NCBI GenBank assembly: GCA_963717115.1
Contig: CAVQVO010000002.1
Location: forward strand, 496,001 to 560,000
Length of the DNA: 64,000 nucleotides
Origin: JBBQUN01 sp963717115
GTDB taxonomy: Bacteria > Actinomycetota > Acidimicrobiia > Acidimicrobiales > SZUA-35
Direction: 5' to 3'
Each line of letters opens with the position of its first letter. Position 1 is the stretch's first letter. Shown one piece after another: positions 18,801 to 27,576 of this stretch. The translations under genes and the position numbers were made by a program. The notes beneath the pieces are model-generated. The model was not told the DNA's origin. It saw only the letters and a program-made list of their open reading frames with translations, and ran no database searches.

Positions 18801-19182
18801 GGTGGTCGCGCACTCGCTCGTAAGGCCCGGGCTCGTCTCGCAGGACCCGCCGCACGGCGGCGCCGAGCACCGGATTGGTGAGGGGTCGGGTATCGAGGAG
18901 GAGATCGGCGCCGACGAGCTCGACCAACTGGAACGGGGTGACGAAGGCGACGTTGGCGATCCCCCGGGACCCGCCGGCCGGATCGAGTTCGGACGAGCCC
19001 AGGAGCCGTCGGGCCGACAATCCCACGAAGTTGCTGGCCACCACCACCGTGACCGGCGCCAGCGGGTTGCCGGCCTTGGCCGCACCGATGACCGTGTGCA
19101 GGGCCCGCGTGGCCGGTCGACCGTAGGGCACGATGTGGGTGGGCTCGATCACGGAACGATCGTAGAGCAGGCCCTGTGACAT
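15885..19182 (-). CDS. AddB-like PD-(D/E)XK nuclease with Fe-S cluster, one apparent frame break
   Basis: About 1099 residues after skipping one base. The helicase-like N-terminal half lacks a usable Walker A. The C-terminal half carries a PD-(D/E)XK nuclease (FRGLADRVDVSIDGRA, then IVTDYKTGKG), flanked by an isolated Cys (AACGFRYFLQYV) and a C-x2-C-x5-C cluster (CAFCSFDTVC), the ligands for the structural 4Fe-4S cluster of AddB-type nucleases. The frame breaks near 16194-16200, where one extra base separates GLGN from AEANYWLLEAPAG. The ATG overlaps the sbcC stop as TGATG; a GTG at 19152 is an alternative start. Translationally coupled to addA. Confidence 0.87.
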
Positions 19183-22100
19183 CAGCGCGTGAGGCCCGAG
19201 CGGATGTCGTCGTCGAGCAGCGCCTCCCGGGCCTCGGCGTCGAGCTTGGTGATCGTCGAGCCGAACAGGTCGTCCTTGACCACGTTGAAGACGGTGTCGA
19301 CGTACTCCGCAACCGGATGGAGATGCGAGATCAGCGCCACCAACTTGCCTCCGCCGGCCACCGAGCCGAGCGTGTCGAGGGCCACGTCGAGGGCCGCCCC
19401 GTCGAGCGAGCCGAACCCCTCGTCGACGAAGACCGCATCGAGCTTTCCGGCCCCCCGGGAGGCGATCTCGACCAGGGCGAGTGCCAGGGCCAGGGCCGCC
19501 TGGAACCGTTCTCCACCCGACAGCGTGTCGGGGCTGCGGACCTCCCCCGAGGCGATTCGCACCACCCCGAAATCCGGGACGAACCCGTACCGGCCGTCGG
19601 AGATCGCCTTCAGCCGTCGGGTGGCCTCGCCGAGCAGCTCCACTTCCCGGGCCGAAACCAGGTGGTCGACGAAGTGCTGATCGCGCAGGGACTGGATCAA
19701 GAGATCGAGGTTGGCCAGATAGGGACGCCCGATGTCGAGCATGGCATCGAGCCGCCGGGCTGCCTCGACCTGCGAACCGAGCACGGTGATGTCGGCGTCG
19801 AGTCGGGCGGCCTCGGCTCGGACCCCACCCGCCTGGGCGTGCAGCGCGGCGATGTCGGCCACCCCGGCCGTCTCGAGCACGGCCGCCAGGTGCCGGGCGG
19901 CGTCGATCCGGTCGGCTTCGAGCGTGGCCAGCACGGAGCGGGATTCGTCGTCGAGCGGGCCGAGCGCAGCCATGATCGCCCGAGCGCTCGGAATCACCTC
20001 CGGGAGCTGGTCGAGCAGGACGGGGGTTTCGATGGGCGCGGGCAGCGCCCGGTCGCCCGGATCGTCATCGACGAGCTCGACCACGGCGCGAGCCGATGCG
20101 AGCTGGGCGTTGATGACCCGCACGATGTCGGCGACCGGGGTGTTGACGTTCTCGACGGCCTCGGCCCGCAGCTCGGTGAAACGCTGGCGAGCGCGGGTGG
20201 CCTCGGCATCGGCAGCCGACGCCGCACCGACCAGGGTTTCGAGTTCGCCGAGCATCGACTGGATCGAATCGGCGATGCGCTCGAGCTCCCCGGCCGGGAT
20301 CGCCTCACCGGCGGCCCAGGCGGGCGGCAGGTCACGAACCTGGTCGCGCTGGGCGCGTCGACGGGTCTCGATCTGGGTCACCCGATCTCGGGCCGTGGCC
20401 ATCTCTCGCTGATGGGCCGCCACGGCGGCCGCCCGCTCGGCGGCTGCGGTGACCCGTGCCTGCTCGGCCCGGCCGGCGACGACGATCGCCTGGTCGAGCG
20501 CCGCGCCCGCCGCGTCGGCGACCCGACGCAGCTCGGCGAGCGCCGAGTCCTCGTCGGGTTCGTCGGGATCGAGGGCCAGACCGACGGCAGCGGCCCGGCG
20601 CTCGCCGACCGTCACCAGCGCCCGGTCGAAGGAGGCGCGAGCCGCGGCAAGGGATTCGGTGCGGTGCGCCGCCGTGGTCTCGGCCGTGGTGGCGACGCGA
20701 CGGGCCTCGGCCATCCGCTCCTCGGCGACCTGCACCTGCGCCCCCGCCGCCTCGAGGTCGTCGGCCTCGGGTTCGACGAAACCGGGCGGGACCTCCTGGG
20801 CACAGACCGGGCACGCGTCTCCCGGACGCACCCCTCGGGCTGCCACGACCGCCGCGTTCGCCCGCTGGGCGGCACGGTGTGCCGCCCTCGCCGCTTCGAG
20901 CGCCGATTCGGCCGCTCCGATGCCGGCTCCGGCGACGGCGGCCTCGGTTCGGGCCCGATCGGCAGCGTCCTGGGCGGCTTCGAGCGCCGATCGACCCTGG
21001 TCGACCTGCTCGGCCGCATCGACCAGCGTGCGCCACACGACCGAAGCCCGCTCGACGGCGGCGCCGGCCGCGTCGGCGTCGAGCTGGGCGGCCGCCCGCT
21101 CGGCAGCTGCCGAATCGACGGCGGCGCCGATCGCTGCAGGCTCGTCATCCGACGGCGCCTCGGCCGCCAGGTGCTCGACGGTCGCCGCCGCCTCGGCGGC
21201 ATCGGCGTCGAGTTCGTGCAGGTTCGCAGCGACGGACCGGAGTCGGGCGGCGGCCCCGAAGGCCTGCTGATGATCGTCGAACCCGCGTAGCAGCGCGACC
21301 TGCTCGGCATGCGCCCGATCGCGGCGGGCCTCGGCATCGGTCTGGACAGCAGTGAGCCGGTCTCGTTCGGCGACGAGCGCCGATCCCCGCCCCGCCAGTT
21401 CGTCGAGGGGATCGAGCACCGCCGGGTCGGGCGAGAAGTCGGCGCGCGCCCGTTCGAGTCTCCGGATCTGCTCGGCCAGATCATCGGAGCGTCGTTGCTG
21501 GACGTCGGCGGCATCGATCGCCTCGGCCAGGGAGGCGAGATGCTGCCGGGCCTGCCCGACGGCGACGGTGGCGGCCGCGAGCGCGGCCGACGGGTCGGGC
21601 GGGAGCACGTCGCGCCGGGCCTGGGCCTCGGTGAGGATCGGCCGCCACGAATCGCGGCGTCGGGTGGCGTCGTCTCGGACTCGGCGGAGATCGTCGAGGC
21701 CGAAGATCGAGCGCAGGATCTTGTTGCGGTCGGTGCGGGTGGCCTGCAGCAGCTCGTCGAACCGTCCCTGGGGCAGCACCACGGCCCGCACGAACTGACT
21801 GTGGTCGAGCCCCAGGAGTTGCTCGATGCGGTCGTTGACCGCCCGGTTGCCGTCGACCTTCTCGGCGGTGGCACGACACTCGAGCTTGTTGATCGGGGGC
21901 GAGGAGTTTCGATGGCGGGAGCGGGTGACCGTCCACTCGTTGCCCTCGGCGACGAACACCAGCTCGATCGCCATGGTGTTCTCGCCGTCGGCGATCAGTT
22001 CTTCGAGATTGCTCCCGCCGGTCCAGGTCTTGCGACCGTAGAGCGCCAGGCTGAGGGCCTCGATGACCGTCGACTTGCCGGCTCCGGTGTCGCCGATGAT

Positions 22101-22187
22101 CGCGAAGAGGTCGAGGTCGGAAAAGTCGATGGTGGTGGCCGCCCGGTAGGAACGCAACCCGCGGAACTCGAGCCGGACCGGTCTCAT
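19182..22187 (-). CDS. sbcC: SbcC/Rad50-family SMC-like ATPase
   Basis: A 1001-residue Rad50-type ATPase that bridges and processes DNA ends with the SbcD/Mre11 nuclease. The N-terminal Walker A is IIGDTGAGKSTVIEAL (about 31-46). A long coiled coil follows, interrupted by a zinc hook GDACPVCAQEVPPG near residue 460. The C-terminal signature LSGGERFQAALALALAL and Walker B AVFVDEGFGSLD close the head domain. The length is typical for SbcC. Its ATG overlaps the sbcD stop as ATGA and its stop overlaps addB as TGATG. Confidence 0.96.
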   Translation of the reverse strand: MRPVRLEFRGLRSYRAATTIDFSDLDLFAIIGDTGAGKSTVIEALSLALYGRKTWTGGSNLEELIADGENTMAIELVFVAEGNEWTVTRSRHRNSSPPINKLECRATAEKVDGNRAVNDRIEQLLGLDHSQFVRAVVLPQGRFDELLQATRTDRNKILRSIFGLDDLRRVRDDATRRRDSWRPILTEAQARRDVLPPDPSAALAAATVAVGQARQHLASLAEAIDAADVQQRRSDDLAEQIRRLERARADFSPDPAVLDPLDELAGRGSALVAERDRLTAVQTDAEARRDRAHAEQVALLRGFDDHQQAFGAAARLRSVAANLHELDADAAEAAATVEHLAAEAPSDDEPAAIGAAVDSAAAERAAAQLDADAAGAAVERASVVWRTLVDAAEQVDQGRSALEAAQDAADRARTEAAVAGAGIGAAESALEAARAAHRAAQRANAAVVAARGVRPGDACPVCAQEVPPGFVEPEADDLEAAGAQVQVAEERMAEARRVATTAETTAAHRTESLAAARASFDRALVTVGERRAAAVGLALDPDEPDEDSALAELRRVADAAGAALDQAIVVAGRAEQARVTAAAERAAAVAAHQREMATARDRVTQIETRRRAQRDQVRDLPPAWAAGEAIPAGELERIADSIQSMLGELETLVGAASAADAEATRARQRFTELRAEAVENVNTPVADIVRVINAQLASARAVVELVDDDPGDRALPAPIETPVLLDQLPEVIPSARAIMAALGPLDDESRSVLATLEADRIDAARHLAAVLETAGVADIAALHAQAGGVRAEAARLDADITVLGSQVEAARRLDAMLDIGRPYLANLDLLIQSLRDQHFVDHLVSAREVELLGEATRRLKAISDGRYGFVPDFGVVRIASGEVRSPDTLSGGERFQAALALALALVEIASRGAGKLDAVFVDEGFGSLDGAALDVALDTLGSVAGGGKLVALISHLHPVAEYVDTVFNVVKDDLFGSTITKLDAEAREALLDDDIRSGLTR

Positions 22188-23632
22188 GTCGTTGCATCGC
22201 CGATGGTCGGTGCGTCCGGCGAGTCGGAGGCCGCCAGGCCGGGCGAGCCCTGGAGCTGGACGGCCAACAACGCCTCGTCTTCGGCCAGTTCGCCGCGGTC
22301 ACCGTTGGCCACCGCCGTGAGCAGCTCGTCGAAGAGTTCGACCACGCGGGCCGGGTCGGCGCCGGGTGTCTTGTCGACGAGCGACCGCCCGCCGTCGCCC
22401 AACCAGTCGCGGTAGGACTGGTGGATCGACACGGTGGCTCCGCCCGATGCGGGCCGTTCGTCGGCGAGGGCCACCGATGCTCGGCGGGCGTCGACCACCG
22501 AGACCACCTCGGGGTCGGGCAGCAGGAAGCCAACGGCCGCCGACAGGGTGTCGAAGGCTGCGTCGGAGCCGGGCAGGGTGATGATGCCGTCGAGTTGATC
22601 GTTCCCGTCGGGGTCGGGCGTGACCGTGACCTCGACGATGTCGAGCCCGAGATCGGGGGCGAGGGAAGCCAGTTCGGCGAGGGGGGCCCGCACGCGTCGG
22701 AGGCGTCGGGCCCGCACCAGGGGCACCGGGTGCTGGCGGGACGGCCGTCCGGGCGCCAGGTCGACGACGACGACCTGCTTGGTCTCGCCCTCTTCGCCGA
22801 AGTCGACTTCGAGGATCGATCCCGCGTAGCGGCCGCGACCGCCGGCGACGGGCTGTGGCACGTGGATGTGCCCGAACGCCAGGTAGCCGTATGCCGCCGG
22901 CAGGTGCCCGGCGTCGGTGGCGTAGTCGGTGGAGACGTGCACCGTTCGCTCGCTCGACAGCGAGGCCTCGGTGACGTGGACGTGCGACGCGAAAACGGCG
23001 ACCTGTGAGGACGGGTCGAAGTCCGCCAGTGCCGTCCTGGTGAGCAGATCGACGATCTCGCGGAGCTTGTCGGCGTAGGTGGTGTTGGCTGCGGCCAACT
23101 GGTCGAACTCCTTGAGCACCCGGTTGGCGTGTACGAACGGCAGCGCCGCCAGCCGGATCTCGACCCCCGAAGCCGACGGGTAGGTGGCGACGGCGCCCTT
23201 GGCGGCCGTGGCCGGCCGAGGATGGATCCGGATGCGGTGGCGGCACGGGGCCAGGGGGTCGTAGCCGCCCTGGGCGATCTCGTCGGCCAGTTCGTCGCCG
23301 ACGGCGGTGGCCAGCACCTCGAGCGCAGCCGATGAGTCGTGGTTGCCGGCGAGCACGACGACCGGGGCGATCTCGGCCAGGTTGCGCAGCGCCACGATGG
23401 CCCGACCGAAGTCGGCCATCGGGGGTCGGTGGCCGTCGAAGAGGTCACCGGTGTGCAGGATGAGATCGGGCCGTGCGGCGACGGCGATGTCGAGCACCTC
23501 GGCGATGGCGGTGTCGTGGTCGAGGGCCCTCGACCGGTTCCGGACCGACACCCCGAGATGCCAGTCGGAGGTGTGGAGGATCCGTGCCGAGCCCGGGTCG
23601 AGTGGAGGAACCACCGGCATGGGTTCGCTCAC
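22184..23632 (-). CDS. sbcD: SbcD/Mre11-family DNA exonuclease
   Basis: A 482-residue Mre11-type Mn-dependent phosphoesterase, nuclease partner of SbcC. Metal-binding motifs appear in order: HTSDWHLG (about 18-25), HTGDLFDGHRPP, LAGNHDSS, ASHVHV, and FGHIHVPQ. I choose GTG 23632, which overlaps the herA stop as GTGA; the next in-frame ATG at 23620 would also preserve the whole domain. The C-terminal third is the capping/SbcC-binding region and includes an acidic linker. Confidence 0.95.
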   Translation of the reverse strand: MSEPMPVVPPLDPGSARILHTSDWHLGVSVRNRSRALDHDTAIAEVLDIAVAARPDLILHTGDLFDGHRPPMADFGRAIVALRNLAEIAPVVVLAGNHDSSAALEVLATAVGDELADEIAQGGYDPLAPCRHRIRIHPRPATAAKGAVATYPSASGVEIRLAALPFVHANRVLKEFDQLAAANTTYADKLREIVDLLTRTALADFDPSSQVAVFASHVHVTEASLSSERTVHVSTDYATDAGHLPAAYGYLAFGHIHVPQPVAGGRGRYAGSILEVDFGEEGETKQVVVVDLAPGRPSRQHPVPLVRARRLRRVRAPLAELASLAPDLGLDIVEVTVTPDPDGNDQLDGIITLPGSDAAFDTLSAAVGFLLPDPEVVSVVDARRASVALADERPASGGATVSIHQSYRDWLGDGGRSLVDKTPGADPARVVELFDELLTAVANGDRGELAEDEALLAVQLQGSPGLAASDSPDAPTIGDATT

Positions 23633-25606
23633 ATGTCCTCCAGCAGCGCCTCGGCATCGGCGTCGGCGGTCGGCGAACCCATGACCTCGGAGACCCGCGT
23701 GGCGTAGGGCGGGAACGGGAACCGGATCGGCACCGGGGCGGGCAGCAGTGGTTGGGAGGTGATCATGGTTCCGGGGGCGATGATCTGGGCTCGCGCCCGC
23801 ATGTCGGGCGGCAGGAATCCGAGCTCGGCCGATTCCGACGACTTGATCTGCCCCACCACCTCGAGCGCGGCGTTGTTGGTGATGTCGCGGTCGACGCCCG
23901 ACGGGTTCTGCTGGGCTCCGATCAGGATCACGCCGAGGCTGCGACCACGGGCGGCGATGTCGACGAGCAGGTGCTTGATCGGCGAGGCCTGCTGACGGGG
24001 TGCGTACTTGTTGAGCTCGTCGAGCACGACGAAGGTCTTGCCGGCGGCGGTGGAGTTCTCGTGCTGGGACCACACCCGGGCCAGGACCGGCGGCGACCAC
24101 GAACCGCTGGGCGTCGGCATGCAGGGCGTGGACGTCGACGACCGAGATCTGTTCGGACAGGTCGACCTCGACGAGCCCGGCCCGCACCAGCCTCCGCAGG
24201 CGCGGCACGGCCTTCCAGAGGCGCCGGGCGAACGCCTGGCGGGTGCCGAGTGCGACGCCGGCCACCCACGACGGATCGAATCCGGCTGCGGTGTCGTCGG
24301 CGACCTTCGAGTTGATGAAGTCGACCAGTTCGTCGAGGTCTTCGACCACCACCCCGGCCGTTCGCGGTTGGGGCTCCTTGCGGGACAGCGACCGCAGGGC
24401 GCCCTCCCAGGTGTGACCCACGGTGTCGCCGATGAACCCGGGATCGACCAGGACCAGCCGGCCCTGGGTGTCGCCGGCCAGTGGATAGGCCCATCGCAGC
24501 AACTGGATGCGAACCGTCTGCTCGATGAAGGACAACTGGCCCGACTCGAGGTCGTCGAAGACGTACTCGAGGAGACCGTTGGCGATGAACGATCGCGGCG
24601 ACCAGCCGTAGGCATGGGCCTCGGCCCGCGGCCGGACGGCGATGTCGGGGACGGGCGTGACACCGGGGCCTGCGTCTTCGGCGGGCGCGTACACCGCGAA
24701 CCGTTGGAACGGGCCCGGTTGGTCGACGCCCAGCGCCTGCCACTGGGCCCGGGCCTCGGCGGCGGTCTCGGTGGCCGCGTTGAACACCCGGTTGTGCTTG
24801 TCGAGGAGGCAGAGATCGGCACCCTTGACCGAGAAGAGCACGGCCCGGTCGTTGGGGTTGCCCTGGCGGGCGGTGGTGCCCCATCGGGTCTCGAACAGCA
24901 GATAGAGCAGGAACAGCGCGTAGCTGGTCTTGGTGGCCACACCCGACTTGCCCGAGATCGACACGTGCGCACCGCGGTCGCCGTTGAGGAAGCTGTAGGG
25001 AACGAACACGACCTCGCCGTGCATGTCGAGCCCGATCGGCAGCCGTTCGGCGTCGTCCATCTTGTCGAGGAAGAGGGCACGGCGCCGATGCGACCCGGCG
25101 GCCACCCACACCGGGGCCCCCGACGACGGCGGGAGGTAGCGTTCGGGGTGGGTGCGCAACCAGGAGACCTCGGCCCTCCGGTAGCGCTCGCCGGGCAGGG
25201 TGGCCCGGGCCAGTCGGGCGGTGTCGGTGGCGGTCTCGGCCCCCTCGACGCGACCGGACACCTCGGTGACGATGCCGTAGTGGAACAGCGGCGAGCCATC
25301 GGCGAGACGCTGCGCCGAGACCACGAACGTGTCGAGCGAGACGTCGACCGAGGGATCGATGAGGACCTGGGCGACCCGGGTCGAGGCATCGGTGGACGCA
25401 TCGATCAGGCCGACCGGCGGAAGGGCCGGGACATCGGGGATGCCGCCGAGTTCGTTGCGGCGGTCGAGGCCGGTGAGATCGTCGGGCGAGGTGACCGGGG
25501 TGAGTTCGATCTCGGCCGGATCGAGGGTGGGACCCGGCTCGCCGAGCGCGCCGAGGTCGGGGTGGCCGGTGGGCGCGGGATCGTTGGCCGAAGGGAAGCC
25601 CGACAT
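23629..25606 (-). CDS. herA: HerA-type hexameric ATPase/translocase, one apparent frame break
   Basis: About 658 residues. HerA forms a hexameric FtsK-like DNA translocase that drives the NurA nuclease. An N-terminal HAS-barrel-like region (DTFVVSAQRLADGSPLFHYG) precedes a Walker A variant SGKSGVATKTSYALF, and Walker B appears as FVVLDELNKYAP, typical of HerA. A one-base skip near 24086-24093 joins the upstream frame (HADAQRFVVA) to the downstream frame (VLARVWSQHENS). The ATG overlaps the nurA stop as TGATG and the stop overlaps sbcD as GTGA. Apart from the extra base nothing is decayed. Confidence 0.9.
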
Positions 25607-26706
25607 CAGGCGGCCTGGGCCACGGCGGCGTCTCGGGCGGCGCGCTTGGCGAAGTCTTCCGAACCCATCTGCCGACCGAGGTGGTGCTCGAGGTTGCGCA
25701 CCACGGTGAGGTTCACCGGGGCCCGTGGGTCGCGGTGCGGCTGACCGGCGTACATCGGCAGCGTTGCCGCCAGCTGGTCGGCCCGCTCGACGATCGCCTC
25801 GATGCCGGCGGCCGCCGGGAACTCGAGCCGGGCGATGCCCGTCCATCGGCTGCCGCCGGGACGGGGATGACCGACGCGGACATAGCAGGTGTAGCGATCG
25901 GTGCCCGCCGTGTAGAGCGCGGTGCGCCACCCGACCCCGAGGGTGGGGACCAGGGCGTGCTGCTCGGCCGGCAGGAGCTGGCGGCGGTGGGTCTTCACGT
26001 AGCCGGTGACCAGGTGGTGCAAGGAGCGGATGCGGTTGAGCGGACCGTCGAGGACGACGGTCCAGCCCTGCGCCGCCGCGTCGAGCGCCAGCTGCCCTTC
26101 GGCCAGTCGCATGCGGTCTTGCAGACGGGCCATCAACTCGGCCGGGTCGTCGGACGTGGTGGAGTCCGAGACCCAGCGGTGCCCGACCGGCGAGACCAGA
26201 TCGCCGGAATGCCCGCCGCCCCAGATGGCCGCCCGACCGACACGGACGCCCTCGTAGCCGGCCGACCGGCCGGGGCGCACCGCCACCGCACCGACCGCAT
26301 AACAGCCGAGCAGACCGGGGACCCGGGCGCCGGTGAGCCGCTGCTCGGCCCAGAGCGCCAACTCGACTCGACGACGGCCGTCGATGAAACACATCGGGGA
26401 CGGGCGAAGCGCACCTGGGGCCACGTGCCGATGATCGACCTCGGCCAGGGAGATGTCGTCGGAATCATCGAAGTCGAAGGTCGCCGGCACGCCGTAGGCC
26501 GGATCCCAGTCTTCGGCGAAGACCTCCCACTCCCCTCCCCCACCGGTACCGAGACCGCCGCCACCGGCATCGTGCGCACCGTCGGCCGGGGCCACGCCGC
26601 GAGACTGCACGCCATCGCCCCGACGCCGCTGGGGCGTGGGAATCGACCGGTCGGGGCGAGGCGCACGGACATCGCCGAAGGTCGGCGTGAGCGAGGCGGA
26701 AGTCAT
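25606..26706 (-). CDS. nurA: NurA-family nuclease, first gene of the end-processing operon
   Basis: A 366-residue NurA-domain protein. NurA is a Mn-dependent 5'-3' nuclease working as a dimer with hexameric HerA. Visible family elements are the first metal-site strand CFIDGRRRVELALW (about 106-119), the second acidic strand VLDGPLNRI (about 216), the GYVKTHRRQLLP helix, and C-terminal VNLTVVRNLEHHLG. The first 60 residues are Pro/Gly-rich and probably disordered. It starts the six-gene minus-strand series; TAGGGT lies 6 nt before the ATG, so the operon mRNA may be leaderless. Confidence 0.88.
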   Translation of the reverse strand: MTSASLTPTFGDVRAPRPDRSIPTPQRRRGDGVQSRGVAPADGAHDAGGGGLGTGGGGEWEVFAEDWDPAYGVPATFDFDDSDDISLAEVDHRHVAPGALRPSPMCFIDGRRRVELALWAEQRLTGARVPGLLGCYAVGAVAVRPGRSAGYEGVRVGRAAIWGGGHSGDLVSPVGHRWVSDSTTSDDPAELMARLQDRMRLAEGQLALDAAAQGWTVVLDGPLNRIRSLHHLVTGYVKTHRRQLLPAEQHALVPTLGVGWRTALYTAGTDRYTCYVRVGHPRPGGSRWTGIARLEFPAAAGIEAIVERADQLAATLPMYAGQPHRDPRAPVNLTVVRNLEHHLGRQMGSEDFAKRAARDAAVAQAA

Positions 26707-26712
26707 GACACG

Positions 26713-26718
26713 ACCCTA
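26713..26718 (-). promoter_or_regulatory. Predicted -10 box TAGGGT, promoter of the nurA-herA-sbcDC-addBA operon
   Basis: TAGGGT on the minus strand ends 6 nt before the nurA ATG. All five downstream genes overlap their predecessors, so this is the only promoter position needed for the operon. No convincing -35 box was found. Confidence 0.55.
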
Positions 26719-27030
26719 CGCAGGGGGTGTGACACGGTTCGGCTTCGGGAAGGATCGATCGTGGCAGTCACGGGGTTCAACGGTCCCATTCTGCCCGAGG
26801 GCCCTTCGTCAACGACGGATGACCGCTGCACGGGCCGATCGTGCCGATCCCCGGGCCGCTCGATTGGCCGATGACCAGACATCCGCCCGCGCCCGTTCGT
26901 CGTCGACACCCCGAGCCGCGGTCGCCATCGCGTTCCGAGTCGGCTCGTCGGGCTCGACAACGATCACGTCGGCGCGGGTCTCACATCGCGTCGGAACCCA
27001 ACCGCTGCAGGCAGAGCTTCGCGGCCCTCC
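26719..27030. other. Intergenic stretch with nothing recognisable
   Basis: About 310 bases between the nurA promoter and the SDR remnant. Short open frames exist on both strands, but none has a recognisable product or a start with a promoter or Shine-Dalgarno. It should contain the nurA -35 region. Confidence 0.5.
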
Positions 27031-27308
27031 TCACGTTGCCGTGTAGCCACCGTCCACGACCAGGTTCTCACCATTGACCATGCCGGCCGCGCCACTCACC
27101 AGATAGAGCGCGGCCAGCGCGATCTCTTCGGGCTGCGCGAAGCGGCCGGTGGGAATCTTCTTCTTGAATGCCTCGCCGACTTCGCCGGACCAACTCCCCT
27201 GGGCGCCCATCTTGGTCTCGACGACCGTCGGCGAGATGGCGTTGACGGTGATCCCCCGGGACCCCACTCCATCGCCAGCACGCGGGTCATGCCAAGCACG
27301 CCGGCTTT
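27031..27308 (-). pseudogene. Truncated, frameshifted SDR-family dehydrogenase remnant
   Basis: Only the last 90 or so residues of a short-chain dehydrogenase remain, beginning exactly at the active-site lysine segment (KAGVLGMTRVLAMEWG), then RGITVNAISPTVVETKMG and the C-terminal NLVVDGGYTAT. The cofactor-binding N-terminal half and catalytic Tyr are absent. Within the remnant one base is missing near 27253-27262. It sits downstream of the giant surface-protein gene, separated from it by a palindrome and a tandem repeat, suggesting a deletion or rearrangement at about 27310. Confidence 0.85.
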
Positions 27309-27348
27309 GCGGCTGCGGCCGTTCCCCGTTCGACCGGTTGCACTCCGG

Positions 27349-27398
27349 ACTTCTGCGGAGGTGGCGTACTTCAGGGCGTACGCAACCTCCTCGGAAGT
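27349..27398. repeat. Imperfect palindrome beside the SDR breakpoint
   Basis: Arms GGAGGTGGCGTAC (27357-27369) and GTACGCAACCTCC (27378-27390) pair with one mismatch around an 8-nt loop; outer ACTTC/GAAGT (27349-27353, 27394-27398) extend the stem. It could terminate the giant gene transcript or be the footprint of a small repeat at the rearrangement point. Confidence 0.8.
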
Positions 27399-27432
27399 GC
27401 GGGGTCGAGGTGGTCGAGGTGGTCGAGGCCCG

Positions 27433-27576
27433 GCCGTCGGGCAACACAGCCGTCGGGCAACACAGCCGTCGGGCGACACCGCGGTCGGGCGACACCGCCG
27501 TCGGGCGACACCGCCGTCGGGCAACACCGCCGTCGGGCAACACCGCCGTCGGGCGACACCGCCGTCGGGCTACACG
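27433..27576. repeat. 16-bp tandem repeat at the 3' end of the giant surface-protein gene
   Basis: Nine direct copies of a 16-mer close to GCCGTCGGGCGACACC, starting at 27433, 27449 and every 16 bp to 27561. Small changes (CAACACA, CGACACC, CTACACG) mark individual copies. The copy nearest the gene carries the TAG stop codon (27572-27570) where the others have TCG. As with the 17-bp array at 4184, the array begins inside the end of the upstream gene and extends beyond its stop. Confidence 0.95.

Noticed and set aside
26703..26960. Small minus-strand open frame upstream of nurA
   Set aside because: No Shine-Dalgarno, no motif, and it overlaps the predicted nurA promoter.
27433..27576. The 16-bp array (and the 17-bp array at 4184-4265) as a CRISPR array
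   Set aside because: Copies are directly adjacent with no unique spacers, units are under 20 bp, and no cas gene is nearby.
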